Assembly: GCA_027577415.1 (NCBI GenBank)
Contig: JANBQS010000206.1
Location: 1 to 26,437 of the forward strand
Length of the DNA: 26,437 bases
DNA from: Coemansia sp. RSA 922
Lineage: Eukaryota > Kickxellomycota > Kickxellomycetes > Kickxellales > Kickxellaceae
Direction: 5' to 3'
The position numbers and the translations under genes are program-made. The notes beneath the pieces were generated by a model. It saw nothing but the letters and a program-made list of their open reading frames with translations, searched no databases and was not told the origin of the DNA. Shown piece by piece: positions 1 through 9,197 of the stretch; the first letter of the stretch is position 1, and the number at the start of each line of letters is the position of its first letter.

Positions 1-195
1 TCGAACAAGTATTATGCGTCGAACTTGCCATTCCCCTTTTATACTTCGAAGCAGTACGAGGAGACTCTGCAGGCGCCGCTGGGCAAGGAGTGGAATACTG
101 CAAAGTCGCACTCGAAGGGTATTAAGCCTCGTGTTTTGGTCAAGGCTGGTAAAATTATCGATCCTTTGTCTATTCCTTCCAAGAAGAGGCAATAG
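1..195 (+). CDS. UTP14: UTP14 C-terminal fragment, SSU processome (U3 snoRNP) component
   Basis: Only the last 64 codons and the TAG stop lie in the window; the gene enters from the left edge in frame 1. The visible peptide contains NLPFPFYTSKQYEETLQAPL, then GKEWNT and KPRVLVKAGKIIDPL. This is the conserved extreme C-terminus of Utp14: a PFPF segment, a QYE...PLGKEWNT segment, and a KPRV.VK.G.II.P tail. Utp14 is a nucleolar component of the small-subunit processome that acts in 18S rRNA maturation and stimulates the helicase Dhr1; that role is family knowledge. A decayed transposon begins only 27 bp after the stop, so the native 3' UTR and poly(A) region are probably displaced or supplied by transposon sequence. 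The fragment is short, but its motif order is distinctive. Confidence 0.87.
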   Translation, partial: SNKYYASNLPFPFYTSKQYEETLQAPLGKEWNTAKSHSKGIKPRVLVKAGKIIDPLSIPSKKRQ

Positions 196-216
196 ACATT
201 CTCTTTTCTTTTCAAA

Positions 217-279
217 TATATACAGTGACCAGCAAAATTGGACCAATGTTTTTCAATATCGACTTCCATCTTGAGTATC
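217..279 (+). repeat. Left terminal inverted repeat of the Tc1/mariner-like element
   Basis: This matches the reverse complement of 1735-1797 with two mismatches over 63 bp, counting the TA-rich flank shared by both ends. The transposon terminus proper begins with CAGTG at 223, just after TA. It lies 27 bp past the UTP14 stop. Confidence 0.85.
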
Positions 280-1791
280 TTTTCCCACACCCTTCCTATC
301 GCTCTGCGACTACTTTTTTTAGATAGTCACTGGTCAGTGCTACAATGCATATAATTCTAGTAGAACACTGTTTACTACTAGCTATTGTGTGTGTATTTGA
401 AAAATAAAATTACATTATCTTAGTTTTTTCAATTTTGTACTTTAAATCGTCAATATCTCGCTCACTTCTCAATAAGCCTTTAAACTTCCTGAACATAATC
501 AAACACAAGAGCAACAGACAGAGTGAATTATTCCTTGGTAACGCGGAGTTGTGTAATTGTCACTAGCATCCACAACTTACTCTTCCATATCGAAATCTGC
601 TCAAAATCTTGATGCCAACACTTCACTCGAGGCAAGAGACATTCGATGATAACAACATATAAAGATTGAGTCAGCTGTAAATGAGCTCTAAAATAACAGC
701 ACTTTAGCCCTATAAAGCAAATCTGAGTGGATATAGACAATTATAATCATCTTGGAATGCCAGTACAGTTTTTGATAGATTGCAACAGTCAACTGTAGGC
801 CCAAGATTATGATAATAGTATTGTTGTGATTCAACACCTTGTCACCATGTAAAACTTTTGGCAGTCAAGTCCTACTAGCACAGTGAACACACATACTTTT
901 ATCACAGTTCTTATTTTGTGCCTATTTATAGTTTGTGCTATTGTTCCTAGGTAGCCATTACGTATCTCCAAATCCCATTATATGTTTTACCGTCAGAACA
1001 AAGGTTGGCAAATGTTGCCATGTATGGTAACATTAAAAGCCTACAATTATATGTCGCCATGGACTTGTGACCTGTAACAAAAGTTAGTCATATCTCACTA
1101 TTTTCATCAAATGCTTCAGCTTTTACTGTATCCATTATCCGGGATTTCTCAAGTGCGCGACATTTCACTTGCACTGCGGCCTTTATTATAATATTGCTGT
1201 ATGGGTCATTGGTTGGGTTTATAGCCCTGGCATTTCTCCTAAACACAATCCGACTAGGAAGGTCTGTTCTCTAACATTACAAAAGGGGCTCAGAATGGCT
1301 TGGGTTTTTAATAGGTCTATTGAAATACTTGGTTGTTACCTATTATTAAAGTTTTACATAGCTAGCTCTGATGTCAAGGGTAGCTGAATAATTGCCATAT
1401 GTCCTGATAATTTAATGGATAATACTTTCTTGGTCTTTTTCTGGATAATGCTTAAAGATTGACAAAGGGCATACTTTTATTTAGCGACAATGATAAGAAA
1501 AATAAAACTACAATAAAACAGCTTATCAAAAGAACGCTTGCTGAGAAAACGACTCTGGAGTGTTTTGCACACACTTTGAGAAAAAAGACTAAGTTGAAGG
1601 AAAAATATGTGCTAAAATGTTTGTAGCATAGCCAATAACAAAAAGGATAAATAAAAGTTATTTATTTGTTGTACTCACAACCTTAGGCTATCTGGAACAA
1701 TTCGTCTCAGAGCGCTAGAAAGAGTATGCGGGAGGATATTCAAGATGGAAGTCGACATTGAAAAACATTGGTCCAATTTTGCTGGTCACTG
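223..1791 (+). mobile_element. Decayed Tc1/mariner-like DNA transposon
   Basis: Two inverted copies of one sequence bound this stretch. Positions 217-279 match the reverse complement of 1735-1797 at 61 of 63 bases. Inside these, the element proper starts CAGTGACCAGC at 223 and ends with the reverse complement at 1791, and TA lies immediately outside each end (221-222 and 1792-1793). CAGTG termini, TA target duplication and a length of 1569 bp are typical of Tc1/mariner elements. No intact transposase remains. Plus-strand remnants suggest one: a VW..GW.YSPG...NPTRKV segment (about 1196-1260), GLRMAWVFN (about 1287-1312) resembling the SVMVWG strand, FLDNA near 1438-1452 at the spacing expected for the second catalytic Asp, and an ENDSGV segment near 1545, close to the DD34E spacing for the final Glu. 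These lie in different frames with stops, so the element is dead. The terminal-repeat call is strong; the transposase remnants are weak. Confidence 0.78.
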
Positions 1792-1797
1792 TATATA
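1735..1797 (-). repeat. Right terminal inverted repeat of the Tc1/mariner-like element
   Basis: This is the inverted copy of 217-279 (61/63 identical). The element ends at 1791 and TA follows at 1792-1793. In one plus frame the sequence running into this repeat reads SARKSMREDIQDG and then a stop, which resembles the short S-M-P-R-R-I tail common at Tc1-type transposase C-termini. That would fit a transposase stop lying inside the repeat. Confidence 0.85.
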
Positions 1798-2391
1798 CAT
1801 ACATCCAAAAACAACAACCACACACAGGCTAAAAAGGATCCCAGATACTTGGCAAATTCAGTCCGAAGTACAAGTACACAAAATATAAAATAACAGGAAA
1901 AGATGGTAAGACATGAGAAATAAAACAACAACAGCAGCAAACACATGCCTTTATTATACCTGTCTCACTCTCTACCCTCACCCCTCTCCTTTTCCAGAGA
2001 TACACGCTCATGATAGACATTATGATAGAAAGCATGACTGACAGCAAAGCACATGGAAGGTATCTTTATTGATAGGATCCAAACAACTATCACAGGCAGC
2101 AGTAGTTAATCCTCCCACTGTGGCAAGAAAGTGAATTACTCTAATCAATATATTGAGCTTAAAAGGTTGCACCAGGAAAAAAAAAGTGTTGGAAATATTT
2201 TTCTGCAGGGTCAGAAAAGGCATATAATCATGTGAAATGGTGAAAGGACAAGAGAGAAGAATAAACAATTGAGTATCAAAGGTTGACACCTCTTCTCTCT
2301 TTTCTTCTTTTTATTTCAATATTGTTTGATCATTCTTTTTTCTCTTTCTTTTTGACATTAGTAGATAACTATATACTTGACGATTTCAGAT
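1798..2391. other. Intergenic region upstream of the kinase-like gene; no gene seen
   Basis: AT-rich sequence with only short, unconvincing open frames on both strands. The last 100 bp before the ATG at 2392 are strongly T-rich (runs of ctcttttctt type), like the leaders of other genes in this window, and probably carry the promoter and 5' UTR of the kinase-like gene. I see no tRNA-like or repeat structure apart from the transposon end at its left border. Confidence 0.5.
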
Positions 2392-5286
2392 ATGACATAT
2401 TGCCCCAAGGACCAGAGTGCTCGCCGCGCAGAGCTGGCTCGGAGTCTACTAGGCCGTGGCCACTACCTAAGTCTAAGCGAGCTGTTAAGGGCGTTGCATC
2501 TGAGTGAGGCTTTTGGCAAGTACATGGCATTCACTTCCGGCATGCTGTTCCCAGTTGCGCAGCTTGCTCCAGCGCTAGTAAACGGCCAACTGCAGTCTCG
2601 TGTGGATAGCGGCCAAGCCGTAGAGGCCACATCTGCCACTATGACGAGAGCGTTCCGCGATATCTGGGACTACATCGGACATGCTTGCAAGGCTGTGTAC
2701 CCTGTAGCAGAGCCCATCAGCGCGTGCCGCTTTTCCGACCAACGTACAATGCGGGCGGGTGGCGTGCCTGCAAAACCCGATGGGGTGTTCTATTACCCAA
2801 AGTACCTCGGTAGCGAGTTCCACTCGGTCCATGCGCTTCTTGAGGCTCAGCTAGACCCTGAGTTAGACGCCACCTCGCCGGATGTGCTGGGTAAGATGGC
2901 GGACTTGGCGATGAGTGTTTGGGAGGCTCAACTGACCCAGCTATTTGTCCCCTTTCTTTACTTGCATGGAACCATGGTCTCGCTGGTTCTATTTGCTCGT
3001 GGCGGCTATTACTGTACTACTATTGGTCGCCTCTTTCATACGTCGCACGACCCGTCTACAGACGATATTAGCGATGTCGGGGATACGTTGCGGTATCTGT
3101 GGTTCTTTATGACTCTGCCCTCTGACCGTTTTGGACATATTGTCGATGTGTCGGTCCTGGCTGCTGGAATTAGGTTCTCAAAGTTCCATGGGGCTACTGT
3201 AGCTGTGGGTAAAGGCGATGGTTCGGTGGTGGATTTCCAGCAGCGTATTCCGTTGCCAGTGTCGCTGCTCGATTTCCAGTCGTATCTCTTCAAGACGCAG
3301 TATCATGGACAGCCGGCCATGCTTAAACTCGTGTGGAGTCCGAATTACCGTCTGCCTGAGGCCGTTGTATATGACTGGCTGTTGAGCAACGGCTGTGGTG
3401 CTGTGCCCAAAGATTTTGAGAGCTCGATTATTGCTAGTGATGTCTTTGGATATCGCCTAGAGTACTTGTTGATAGAGGACTGTGGAGTGCTGCTGCTGGA
3501 GTACTTTAAGACAGAATATGGAAATGTCAGCGATACTAGCCGACGCGACGCTGATGCTGAAGGTGTATTCAAACAACTAGCGTCGTGCCTCGCTATTGCT
3601 CATAGTGCGGGCGTGGTTCACTGCGATATTTCAGCTGAACATATTGCAGTGCGCAGCGGGCATGCTTTTATATTCGACTGGACGCGTGCGCAACTGGCGA
3701 CAGCAGAGGTGCCGGCGCTTTTGGCAAAGGGGCTTAGGGAGAAATACAGTTTGAGCGCAAGCGACTTGCAGCCCTTGCGGTGGCCCCGGGATGACCCAGT
3801 TGTGCAGACTGCGATTTATGCCAGCATCCGGTCGCTTTGGCACGACGGTAGCAAAAGTCTTGTTGATCGTTTCGAGTCGCTATTCTATGTTATCCTACAC
3901 GCCTTGTATCACTCGAATCACAGTCCGGTTGGAACTCCCAGCGCGTTTGAAGATCTGAGTGTCTCTGCCATGGCGTTGGTCAAGACTGGATGTGTGGCTG
4001 ATCCGGATTTGTACCTGAGCTACTTTGGAATTGCTGATATTGGCAAAGGGCTGAGGACGTTCTTGGACAAGGTTCGCAGGTTCCTGTTCTGTCCGGATGG
4101 TATCTTTGTAGGCGGCAAGCTTGTGGAAAACGGGTTCGGAAGAGCTGTGAGGAGGGATTTGGTAAAGACGTTTTTGTCCGAGAAGGCCATTGCTGCGGCG
4201 TATCCGGAGTCTGGGAAACCCGTCCATATCGCTGCTGGAGGGGTTGTTAGGTCGACTTCGCTTGCGTCGTGTGCTCACCTATTCCCGCCTGCGACTCGAG
4301 GTGTCACTGCGACTGCAGCTACAACTACATCGGCTCCTGCGGCTTCGGCCACAGCCTCAGCTTCCGCAGTTTCGGCTCCTGAAGTCGCGGCTACAGCAAC
4401 ATCAGCTTCCGTAGTTCCAACTACAACGCCAGCTCCTGCAGTTTCAGAAACAACCACGCGTCCCGCAGTTCCAGCACCAGCCCCTGAAGTTACAGCACCA
4501 GCTCCGACTGCTACGATCTCTGCGGCTCCTACCGAAATCGGCACTGCAGTTTCTGCTACTACTGCTATTTCAGCTATCTGGCCTGATAGTGCTGTCGCTT
4601 CGAGCTCGAAAACTACTACGGCTGCCACATCTGCTGTCAGTAAACCAGAGCCGAAGGTTTTTATGAAGGAACTCGCCAAGGCAGCTGGAAAAGCTCTCGA
4701 GACTGCCAGGGCTATCCAGTCAGATGCCTCAACTTCTGCTGTCACTCCAGCTACCTCGGCGTCCGCCACTTCAGCCATTGCAGTTCCAGTCACAACTTAC
4801 CCGTTCTCAGTGTTTGGCACTCCGGCGTTCTCGGCTCCTAGCGCACCCTCTGTCAACCCTGCCGTTGCACCTCTTTTCGGGTCAATTACTCCAAAACCGG
4901 TTTATTCGTTTAGTGGACCCTCGTACTTTGTGCCGCAGCCGACACCCGCCCCTACATTTAGGTTTGGCGAGATTGCTGCGAATCAGGCAACAGATACTTG
5001 GGTGTTTGGATCTAATGCTCCTAACACATCTTCTGTTGTCATAAGTGGAACTAGTTATCCCTACTTTGGTTCACTGCCCAAACCTGTGTCTAATTCTGAG
5101 CCAGAAGCTGCGTCTGGTGCGGTAGCTAGCACCAGCGCTTCAGCACCAGTACCTGCACCAGTTCCAGCTCCAACCTCTTCAGCTTCAGTAGCTTCAGCAC
5201 CATTATCAGCTTCCACTGCATCAGCGCCGACAGCTCCAGCTTCGGCGCCCGTCGAAGCAACACCACTCAAATGTGCCCAGCAGTAA
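2392..5286 (+). CDS. FunK1-type kinase-like protein with Ala/Ser/Thr/Pro tail and FG motifs
   Basis: A 964-residue protein from the first ATG; the open frame extends 15 bp further up but only to a TTG. Residues about 90-250 match the N-terminal layout of fungal FunK1 proteins (a KPDGVFYYP segment, then WEAQL...LCG-like strands and GD..RYLWFF). The kinase-like core runs about 295-580. It shows MLKLVW (Lys312, candidate beta-3 Lys), PEAVVYDW (helix C Glu), VVHCDISAEHI (HxD motif H410-D412), FIFDW (D429 in the DFG position) and RFESLFYVILHALY, the family hallmark after the activation segment. The D-W version of DFG is usual in FunK1, so catalysis is plausible but unproven. Residues about 635-800 and 900-960 are low-complexity Ala/Ser/Thr/Pro/Val. 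Between them, about 805-895 holds five FG dipeptides (808, 829, 858, 872, 892), as in FG nucleoporins. Substrates are unknown. It is followed 185 bp later by CWF19 on the same strand. Confidence 0.8.
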   Translation: MTYCPKDQSARRAELARSLLGRGHYLSLSELLRALHLSEAFGKYMAFTSGMLFPVAQLAPALVNGQLQSRVDSGQAVEATSATMTRAFRDIWDYIGHACKAVYPVAEPISACRFSDQRTMRAGGVPAKPDGVFYYPKYLGSEFHSVHALLEAQLDPELDATSPDVLGKMADLAMSVWEAQLTQLFVPFLYLHGTMVSLVLFARGGYYCTTIGRLFHTSHDPSTDDISDVGDTLRYLWFFMTLPSDRFGHIVDVSVLAAGIRFSKFHGATVAVGKGDGSVVDFQQRIPLPVSLLDFQSYLFKTQYHGQPAMLKLVWSPNYRLPEAVVYDWLLSNGCGAVPKDFESSIIASDVFGYRLEYLLIEDCGVLLLEYFKTEYGNVSDTSRRDADAEGVFKQLASCLAIAHSAGVVHCDISAEHIAVRSGHAFIFDWTRAQLATAEVPALLAKGLREKYSLSASDLQPLRWPRDDPVVQTAIYASIRSLWHDGSKSLVDRFESLFYVILHALYHSNHSPVGTPSAFEDLSVSAMALVKTGCVADPDLYLSYFGIADIGKGLRTFLDKVRRFLFCPDGIFVGGKLVENGFGRAVRRDLVKTFLSEKAIAAAYPESGKPVHIAAGGVVRSTSLASCAHLFPPATRGVTATAATTTSAPAASATASASAVSAPEVAATATSASVVPTTTPAPAVSETTTRPAVPAPAPEVTAPAPTATISAAPTEIGTAVSATTAISAIWPDSAVASSSKTTTAATSAVSKPEPKVFMKELAKAAGKALETARAIQSDASTSAVTPATSASATSAIAVPVTTYPFSVFGTPAFSAPSAPSVNPAVAPLFGSITPKPVYSFSGPSYFVPQPTPAPTFRFGEIAANQATDTWVFGSNAPNTSSVVISGTSYPYFGSLPKPVSNSEPEAASGAVASTSASAPVPAPVPAPTSSASVASAPLSASTASAPTAPASAPVEATPLKCAQQ

Positions 5287-5471
5287 GCACAAATGGACTA
5301 GAGGCAGCAATTGGTGCTGGCCTGGTGTCCATGTCCAATAATCGGTCACATTTTGGAATTTGTTGGTTTTCTGAATCGATTTTTGGTATTTTTTTTAACA
5401 AATAGTAACAACCATCTTTTATTTTTTTGGAATATACCACTTTCTACTTTGTACTTTTTTCATACTCTACC

Positions 5472-6968
5472 ATGGACAAAGATCGTAATAATCAGCATGG
5501 CCGTGGACGTCGCAATCGCTCTAGGTCGCCAGAGCAGTCTTCGCGTAGTGGGCATAGGGATCGCAGTGATTTACCTAGAGGCCAGCGGAACAAAGCAGAT
5601 AGCGTGCAGTCGTTTAGTGTCGATTTAAACAAGCTGCGCGCAAAGGTCATGAAGGCCCGACTCACCAAATCCTCAGAACTGCCTGAGCTTGAGCTACAGC
5701 TAGCGGCAGCCATGGATGGTGGCGGATCGGCGGCCACTGGCAGCTCGACAACCAGCCACAAGTCACAGCCTAGCAAGGGAAAGGGTGCTGGCGAGGGCAA
5801 CAGCGGTGGAGTCGTAATACTTCCACGCGTGGACAGCCACGGACGATTACTCAAAATAGGCGCGACATCGGAGAACAAGCACCAAAGCTCGACTGCTCTC
5901 ACGAAAAAGGAAAAGGCTCGCATTAGCGAAAGCGAGGCAGAATCCCTATCCATTGCGCAAATGGCGCGTATGGAGCGCGAAACAGAGGGTGACAACTCTA
6001 TGGACCGATCGCTTGCGGCGCAGATTATGAAGGATGCCAAATTTACCAACGACTTGGAGTACATTGACGACAACTCCGAGCGTTTATCCAAGCAAAGACA
6101 GGAGCAGAGCAGCGAGCAGCTGAAGCAGGCTGCTGTCAGGGATTATCGTGTAATGGAGTCTGTTCTCGGACACTGCGATATGTGCTTTAGGCAGTCTGAG
6201 AAAGCTGATGGATCTAGTGTTTTGTCGCCTCCTGAGTATCCAACCGTGGCGTTGGGAAACAGAGTGTATTTGGCTCTTCCTAATCGCGAGCCCATGTGTG
6301 ACGGACACTGTGTTATTGCGCCGATCGAGCATGTTGCTGGCAGTTCGCTCAAGTGTGACGACGACGCGTGGGATGAGATTGGCAACTTTATGAAGTGTCT
6401 GATGCATATGTTTGCCGCCAAGGGACAGGGTGTCGTGTTTCTGGAGACGGTCATGTCAACTACGCCGTCCAAGGCGCAACACTGCACTATCGAGTGCATC
6501 CCAATGCCCATGAGTAAGTCGGGAGACGCGCCAGCATACTTCAAGGAGGGACTGTTGGCAGCCGACGACGAGTGGAGTCAGCATCGAAAGATTATTGACA
6601 CGATGGTCAAGAACCAAGCAGTCGCTCCGGCCAACGACAATGTGCGGGATCAGGATGCCAACCATGCGCAAAAGAGAGACGCCATTCGTCGTGGTGGATT
6701 TCGCAATACCATGTCAGCCAAACTTCCGTACTTTCATGTGTGGTTCAATCCGCATGGCGGCATGGGTCATGTCATTGAGAATGCGGATCGCTTCCAGCCA
6801 TGGTTTGGAAGAGAGGTCGTTGCTGGCATCATGGATCTTCCACCCACCGTGTATCGTAAGCCGCGCAAGCTGAAAGAATCTCACAACCAGCGCTGCGACC
6901 GAGCAGAGGAGTGGAAGAGGCAATTCGGTTGGGATGCATTTGACTGGACCAAGGCTCTGGCAGAGTAA
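5472..6968 (+). CDS. CWF19: CWF19-like spliceosome-associated protein (CWF19L2/Cwf19 family)
   Basis: A 498-residue protein starting at the ATG after an 'acc' context; the open frame runs 45 bp further upstream but begins at TTG in T-rich leader. The N-terminus is Arg/Ser-rich (RGRRNRSRSP). Residues about 175-205 carry the family segment DRSLAAQIMKDAKFTNDLEY...DDNSERLS. The CwfJ C-terminal domain 1 covers about 225-345 and includes CDMC (235-238), VYLALP, GHCVIAPIEHV and HCTIECIPMP. CwfJ C-terminal domain 2 covers about 350-495 with APAYFKEG, LPYFHVWFN, GGMGHVIE, FGREVVAGIMDLP and a terminal WDAFDWTKAL. These domains are HIT-related, and the family acts in late spliceosome or intron-lariat complexes in the nucleus. 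The protein is shorter than human CWF19L2, mainly in its N-terminal half. It converges on the next gene with about 59 bp between the stops. Confidence 0.93.
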   Translation: MDKDRNNQHGRGRRNRSRSPEQSSRSGHRDRSDLPRGQRNKADSVQSFSVDLNKLRAKVMKARLTKSSELPELELQLAAAMDGGGSAATGSSTTSHKSQPSKGKGAGEGNSGGVVILPRVDSHGRLLKIGATSENKHQSSTALTKKEKARISESEAESLSIAQMARMERETEGDNSMDRSLAAQIMKDAKFTNDLEYIDDNSERLSKQRQEQSSEQLKQAAVRDYRVMESVLGHCDMCFRQSEKADGSSVLSPPEYPTVALGNRVYLALPNREPMCDGHCVIAPIEHVAGSSLKCDDDAWDEIGNFMKCLMHMFAAKGQGVVFLETVMSTTPSKAQHCTIECIPMPMSKSGDAPAYFKEGLLAADDEWSQHRKIIDTMVKNQAVAPANDNVRDQDANHAQKRDAIRRGGFRNTMSAKLPYFHVWFNPHGGMGHVIENADRFQPWFGREVVAGIMDLPPTVYRKPRKLKESHNQRCDRAEEWKRQFGWDAFDWTKALAE

Positions 6969-7027
6969 TACATTATTCTGACAGCTCAATCCAATATACA
7001 CTGTAAAGTTGGTTAATTCCCAATATC

Positions 7028-8734
7028 TCAAACACTGTTAAGAAGGCGCTGAAGAGAGTCGACGTATGGCTGGAACGATGTCTTGGCCATGGCTTCGTTA
7101 ACCGCGTTACAAAAAGCAGTGCGACAATAAGGTCGAAGCTTGACGTGCGAGAGGTTTGGACATAAAATGGCTATCAGCATAGCAACAAGCACCAGTTCTA
7201 TGGCTGGTAAGCTTGCATGCTTAGTTAGTCGCAGTTTTCTGAATTTACTGCTCAGTGGGTAGTGTTTCGCATGTAGAGTACTCGGAAGCTTGTCCTCGGG
7301 AATCGACTTGAGCCGTGTTCCAGGTCCGTGTACTTGGCAGGTGAGGCTGACTAGACTTGGAAGCGCCGAAACGATTTCAATTACGCGGTCAAGGTCAAAC
7401 GACAAGCTGGTAAACTCCAAATTCTGAATAACCGCAGTTCCAGGCGCAGTGCATATAGCACTAACTACGTGAAAGTCGGTCATGTCCTTTCTCAGCTTTA
7501 GCGTTGTCGTCACCTCCAACAAGCGATGGACCTGTTGTCTGATTGCATCACCCACACGATTGTGTGTAAATGTCTTCGCCGAGTCTGTGGGTACACCGAT
7601 AATAACAGAGTTCATTTGTCTGACACCGTTGTGACTGACTATGCCAGACTTACCCAGGGCGTTCCTCGAAATAACACAAAAGGGGATACGCAGATTCTTC
7701 AGCGTCGCACCATTGCCCTTAAAGAGTAAGCCATCACTGAATGGGTATTCTTCGCTAATCTCCAATGTCGACAAAGCTGGGAATGGCTCCACATTGTTGA
7801 TTGCTGCCCAGCTTGTGTGGATTGGGATATTGCCAACACCCAAGGTGAAAGACGTCAAACTGGGGTAGACTGTCGGAGTCCGCGTCATGCCGTAAATCAA
7901 AGCACGCCAGTTCGCTTGAGTGCCGGTTCTGATACGAAGCTCCTTCAAAGTACCGGCGTTGCGATAGGCAAGCACTGCAAATGGAGCGCTGGCCAAGTTC
8001 GATTGCTGTATAAGCCTCGTCAGTCCAGATATGGACATCGAATCAAGTATTACCCGCCTGTTTTTGGCCGAATAGGCCTGTAGGCTATTGACGCTTTCTT
8101 GGCAAAGCTCCGATATCAGCGAGGTCCAAAGCTGTCTGCCGCCAGAGCCTAGTGTGCTGGCATAGTTACCACAGACGATTACGCCGGTTACAGCAGGGGT
8201 AACTTTCAGCAGTGAGCGTGCAAAGCTGGTCACCCGTGCTCTGACATCCGTCAACTTGAAGGTTTCTTCATATAGATGAGAATGCTCAAAGGGTTCCAGG
8301 GTAACCCTTATTGAACAGACCAGAAGCGTCGTTGCAGACGGAAAAATCACGCCTTTGTCGAGCGCTTTGGGAATAGTTTCGCCAAATCTACTGTTGCATA
8401 TATCGGTCCAGGGAGGAACCGCCACGACAACTCGTTTAACCAGATTGTACTTGTGGAACCCAGGGTACAAAAAGTCGGCTGGCCACGCAGGAAACACTAC
8501 TTCGATATCTATGTCTTTGGGTTTAAAGCGAATCAGGCAGTTGTCGCAGATAGAGACAAGCACTGCATCGCGCCAAAACTCGCCGACTGACAGCAGCGGA
8601 TAGAGGATCCTTTTCTTTTTGTTGTGTTTATCGATATCCTCGCCAAACGTGTTTCGACGACGCTCCAGTAGGTACTCAACGACCTTTTCTACAACCAGCA
8701 TCGGCAGCGTTGGGAACAGGGAAGGAAATGTCAT
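7028..8734 (-). CDS. F-box-like / leucine-rich hypothetical protein (568 aa)
   Basis: An open frame without introns on the minus strand. I place the start at 8734 (MTFPSLFPTLPMLVVEKVVEY). An in-frame ATG 60 bp upstream (8794) would add a Phe-rich stretch that reads like translated T-rich leader, so it is less likely but possible. Residues 8-65 (LPMLVVEKVVEYL...ILYPLLSVGEFWRDAVL) resemble an F-box: LP-x-x-V/I-L-x-x-I followed by a W-R pair. The rest, about 100-560, is rich in Leu/Ile with repeated 'L.sL.i' and 'L+.LRI' patterns, suggesting diverged leucine-rich repeats. If correct, it would be a substrate-recognition adaptor of an SCF ubiquitin ligase; that function is inference from an N-terminal resemblance only. 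A truncated second copy with two stops lies at 12481-13230, so it belongs to a duplicating family. Confidence 0.75.
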   Translation of the reverse strand: MTFPSLFPTLPMLVVEKVVEYLLERRRNTFGEDIDKHNKKKRILYPLLSVGEFWRDAVLVSICDNCLIRFKPKDIDIEVVFPAWPADFLYPGFHKYNLVKRVVVAVPPWTDICNSRFGETIPKALDKGVIFPSATTLLVCSIRVTLEPFEHSHLYEETFKLTDVRARVTSFARSLLKVTPAVTGVIVCGNYASTLGSGGRQLWTSLISELCQESVNSLQAYSAKNRRVILDSMSISGLTRLIQQSNLASAPFAVLAYRNAGTLKELRIRTGTQANWRALIYGMTRTPTVYPSLTSFTLGVGNIPIHTSWAAINNVEPFPALSTLEISEEYPFSDGLLFKGNGATLKNLRIPFCVISRNALGKSGIVSHNGVRQMNSVIIGVPTDSAKTFTHNRVGDAIRQQVHRLLEVTTTLKLRKDMTDFHVVSAICTAPGTAVIQNLEFTSLSFDLDRVIEIVSALPSLVSLTCQVHGPGTRLKSIPEDKLPSTLHAKHYPLSSKFRKLRLTKHASLPAIELVLVAMLIAILCPNLSHVKLRPYCRTAFCNAVNEAMAKTSFQPYVDSLQRLLNSV

Positions 8735-9197
8735 TTTTATAATAATAAAAAAGGCAGAATAAACGAGAAAAAAGAATGATGATGAGAAAGTCATCTTTTA
8801 CACCCAGACCTCAACTATCCCCACACTCGCAAATCAACTTAATCTTCACAATTACTGCATGTGTTACTGCATCATTGTTATCAAACCATTTTGTCTGTGT
8901 GTCTGGTGAAGGTGATCAGCCCAATATCCACAGCACTGCCAAATGTTGGCTTGCTGACTGACTACTTGGGAGAAGTGACCATATTCGGCTTGTAAATCGG
9001 ACATATACTTTGTGCTGTCTGCTTTATTTGGAGCGGTTAAACCCAAGTTCTCCTACAACATCTATAATTCAAAATTTATTTGCTTATTTAGTGAACGTAG
9101 TAGATTCTAAGCAATCAACAAACAATAAGGGGAGGTGGAGCCAACACAGAACAACAAGAGGTGGGGTTTGCTTACTCTAGCTTTATGCGTACCTCGC
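8735..9197. other. Intergenic region upstream of the F-box-like gene; no gene seen
   Basis: About 460 bp between the start of the F-box-like gene (reading leftwards) and the end of the small broken gene to the right. On the minus strand it must hold the promoter and leader of the F-box-like gene. Only short open frames occur, with no family resemblance. No repeat shared with the other upstream regions was noticed. Confidence 0.45.

Noticed and set aside
4275..4793. 172-codon minus-strand open frame rich in Ala, Val and Glu
   Set aside because: It is antisense to the low-complexity tail of the kinase-like gene. Repetitive GC-rich codons open the opposite strand by themselves, and it shows no domain.
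5492..6091. 199-codon minus-strand open frame
   Set aside because: It lies wholly antisense to the conserved CWF19 coding region, is Ser-rich and has no recognisable motif.
8735..8794. 20-codon N-terminal extension of the F-box-like gene that would look like a signal anchor
   Set aside because: The Phe/Ile-rich residues come from T-rich leader sequence of the kind found before other starts. It is kept as a possible alternative start only.
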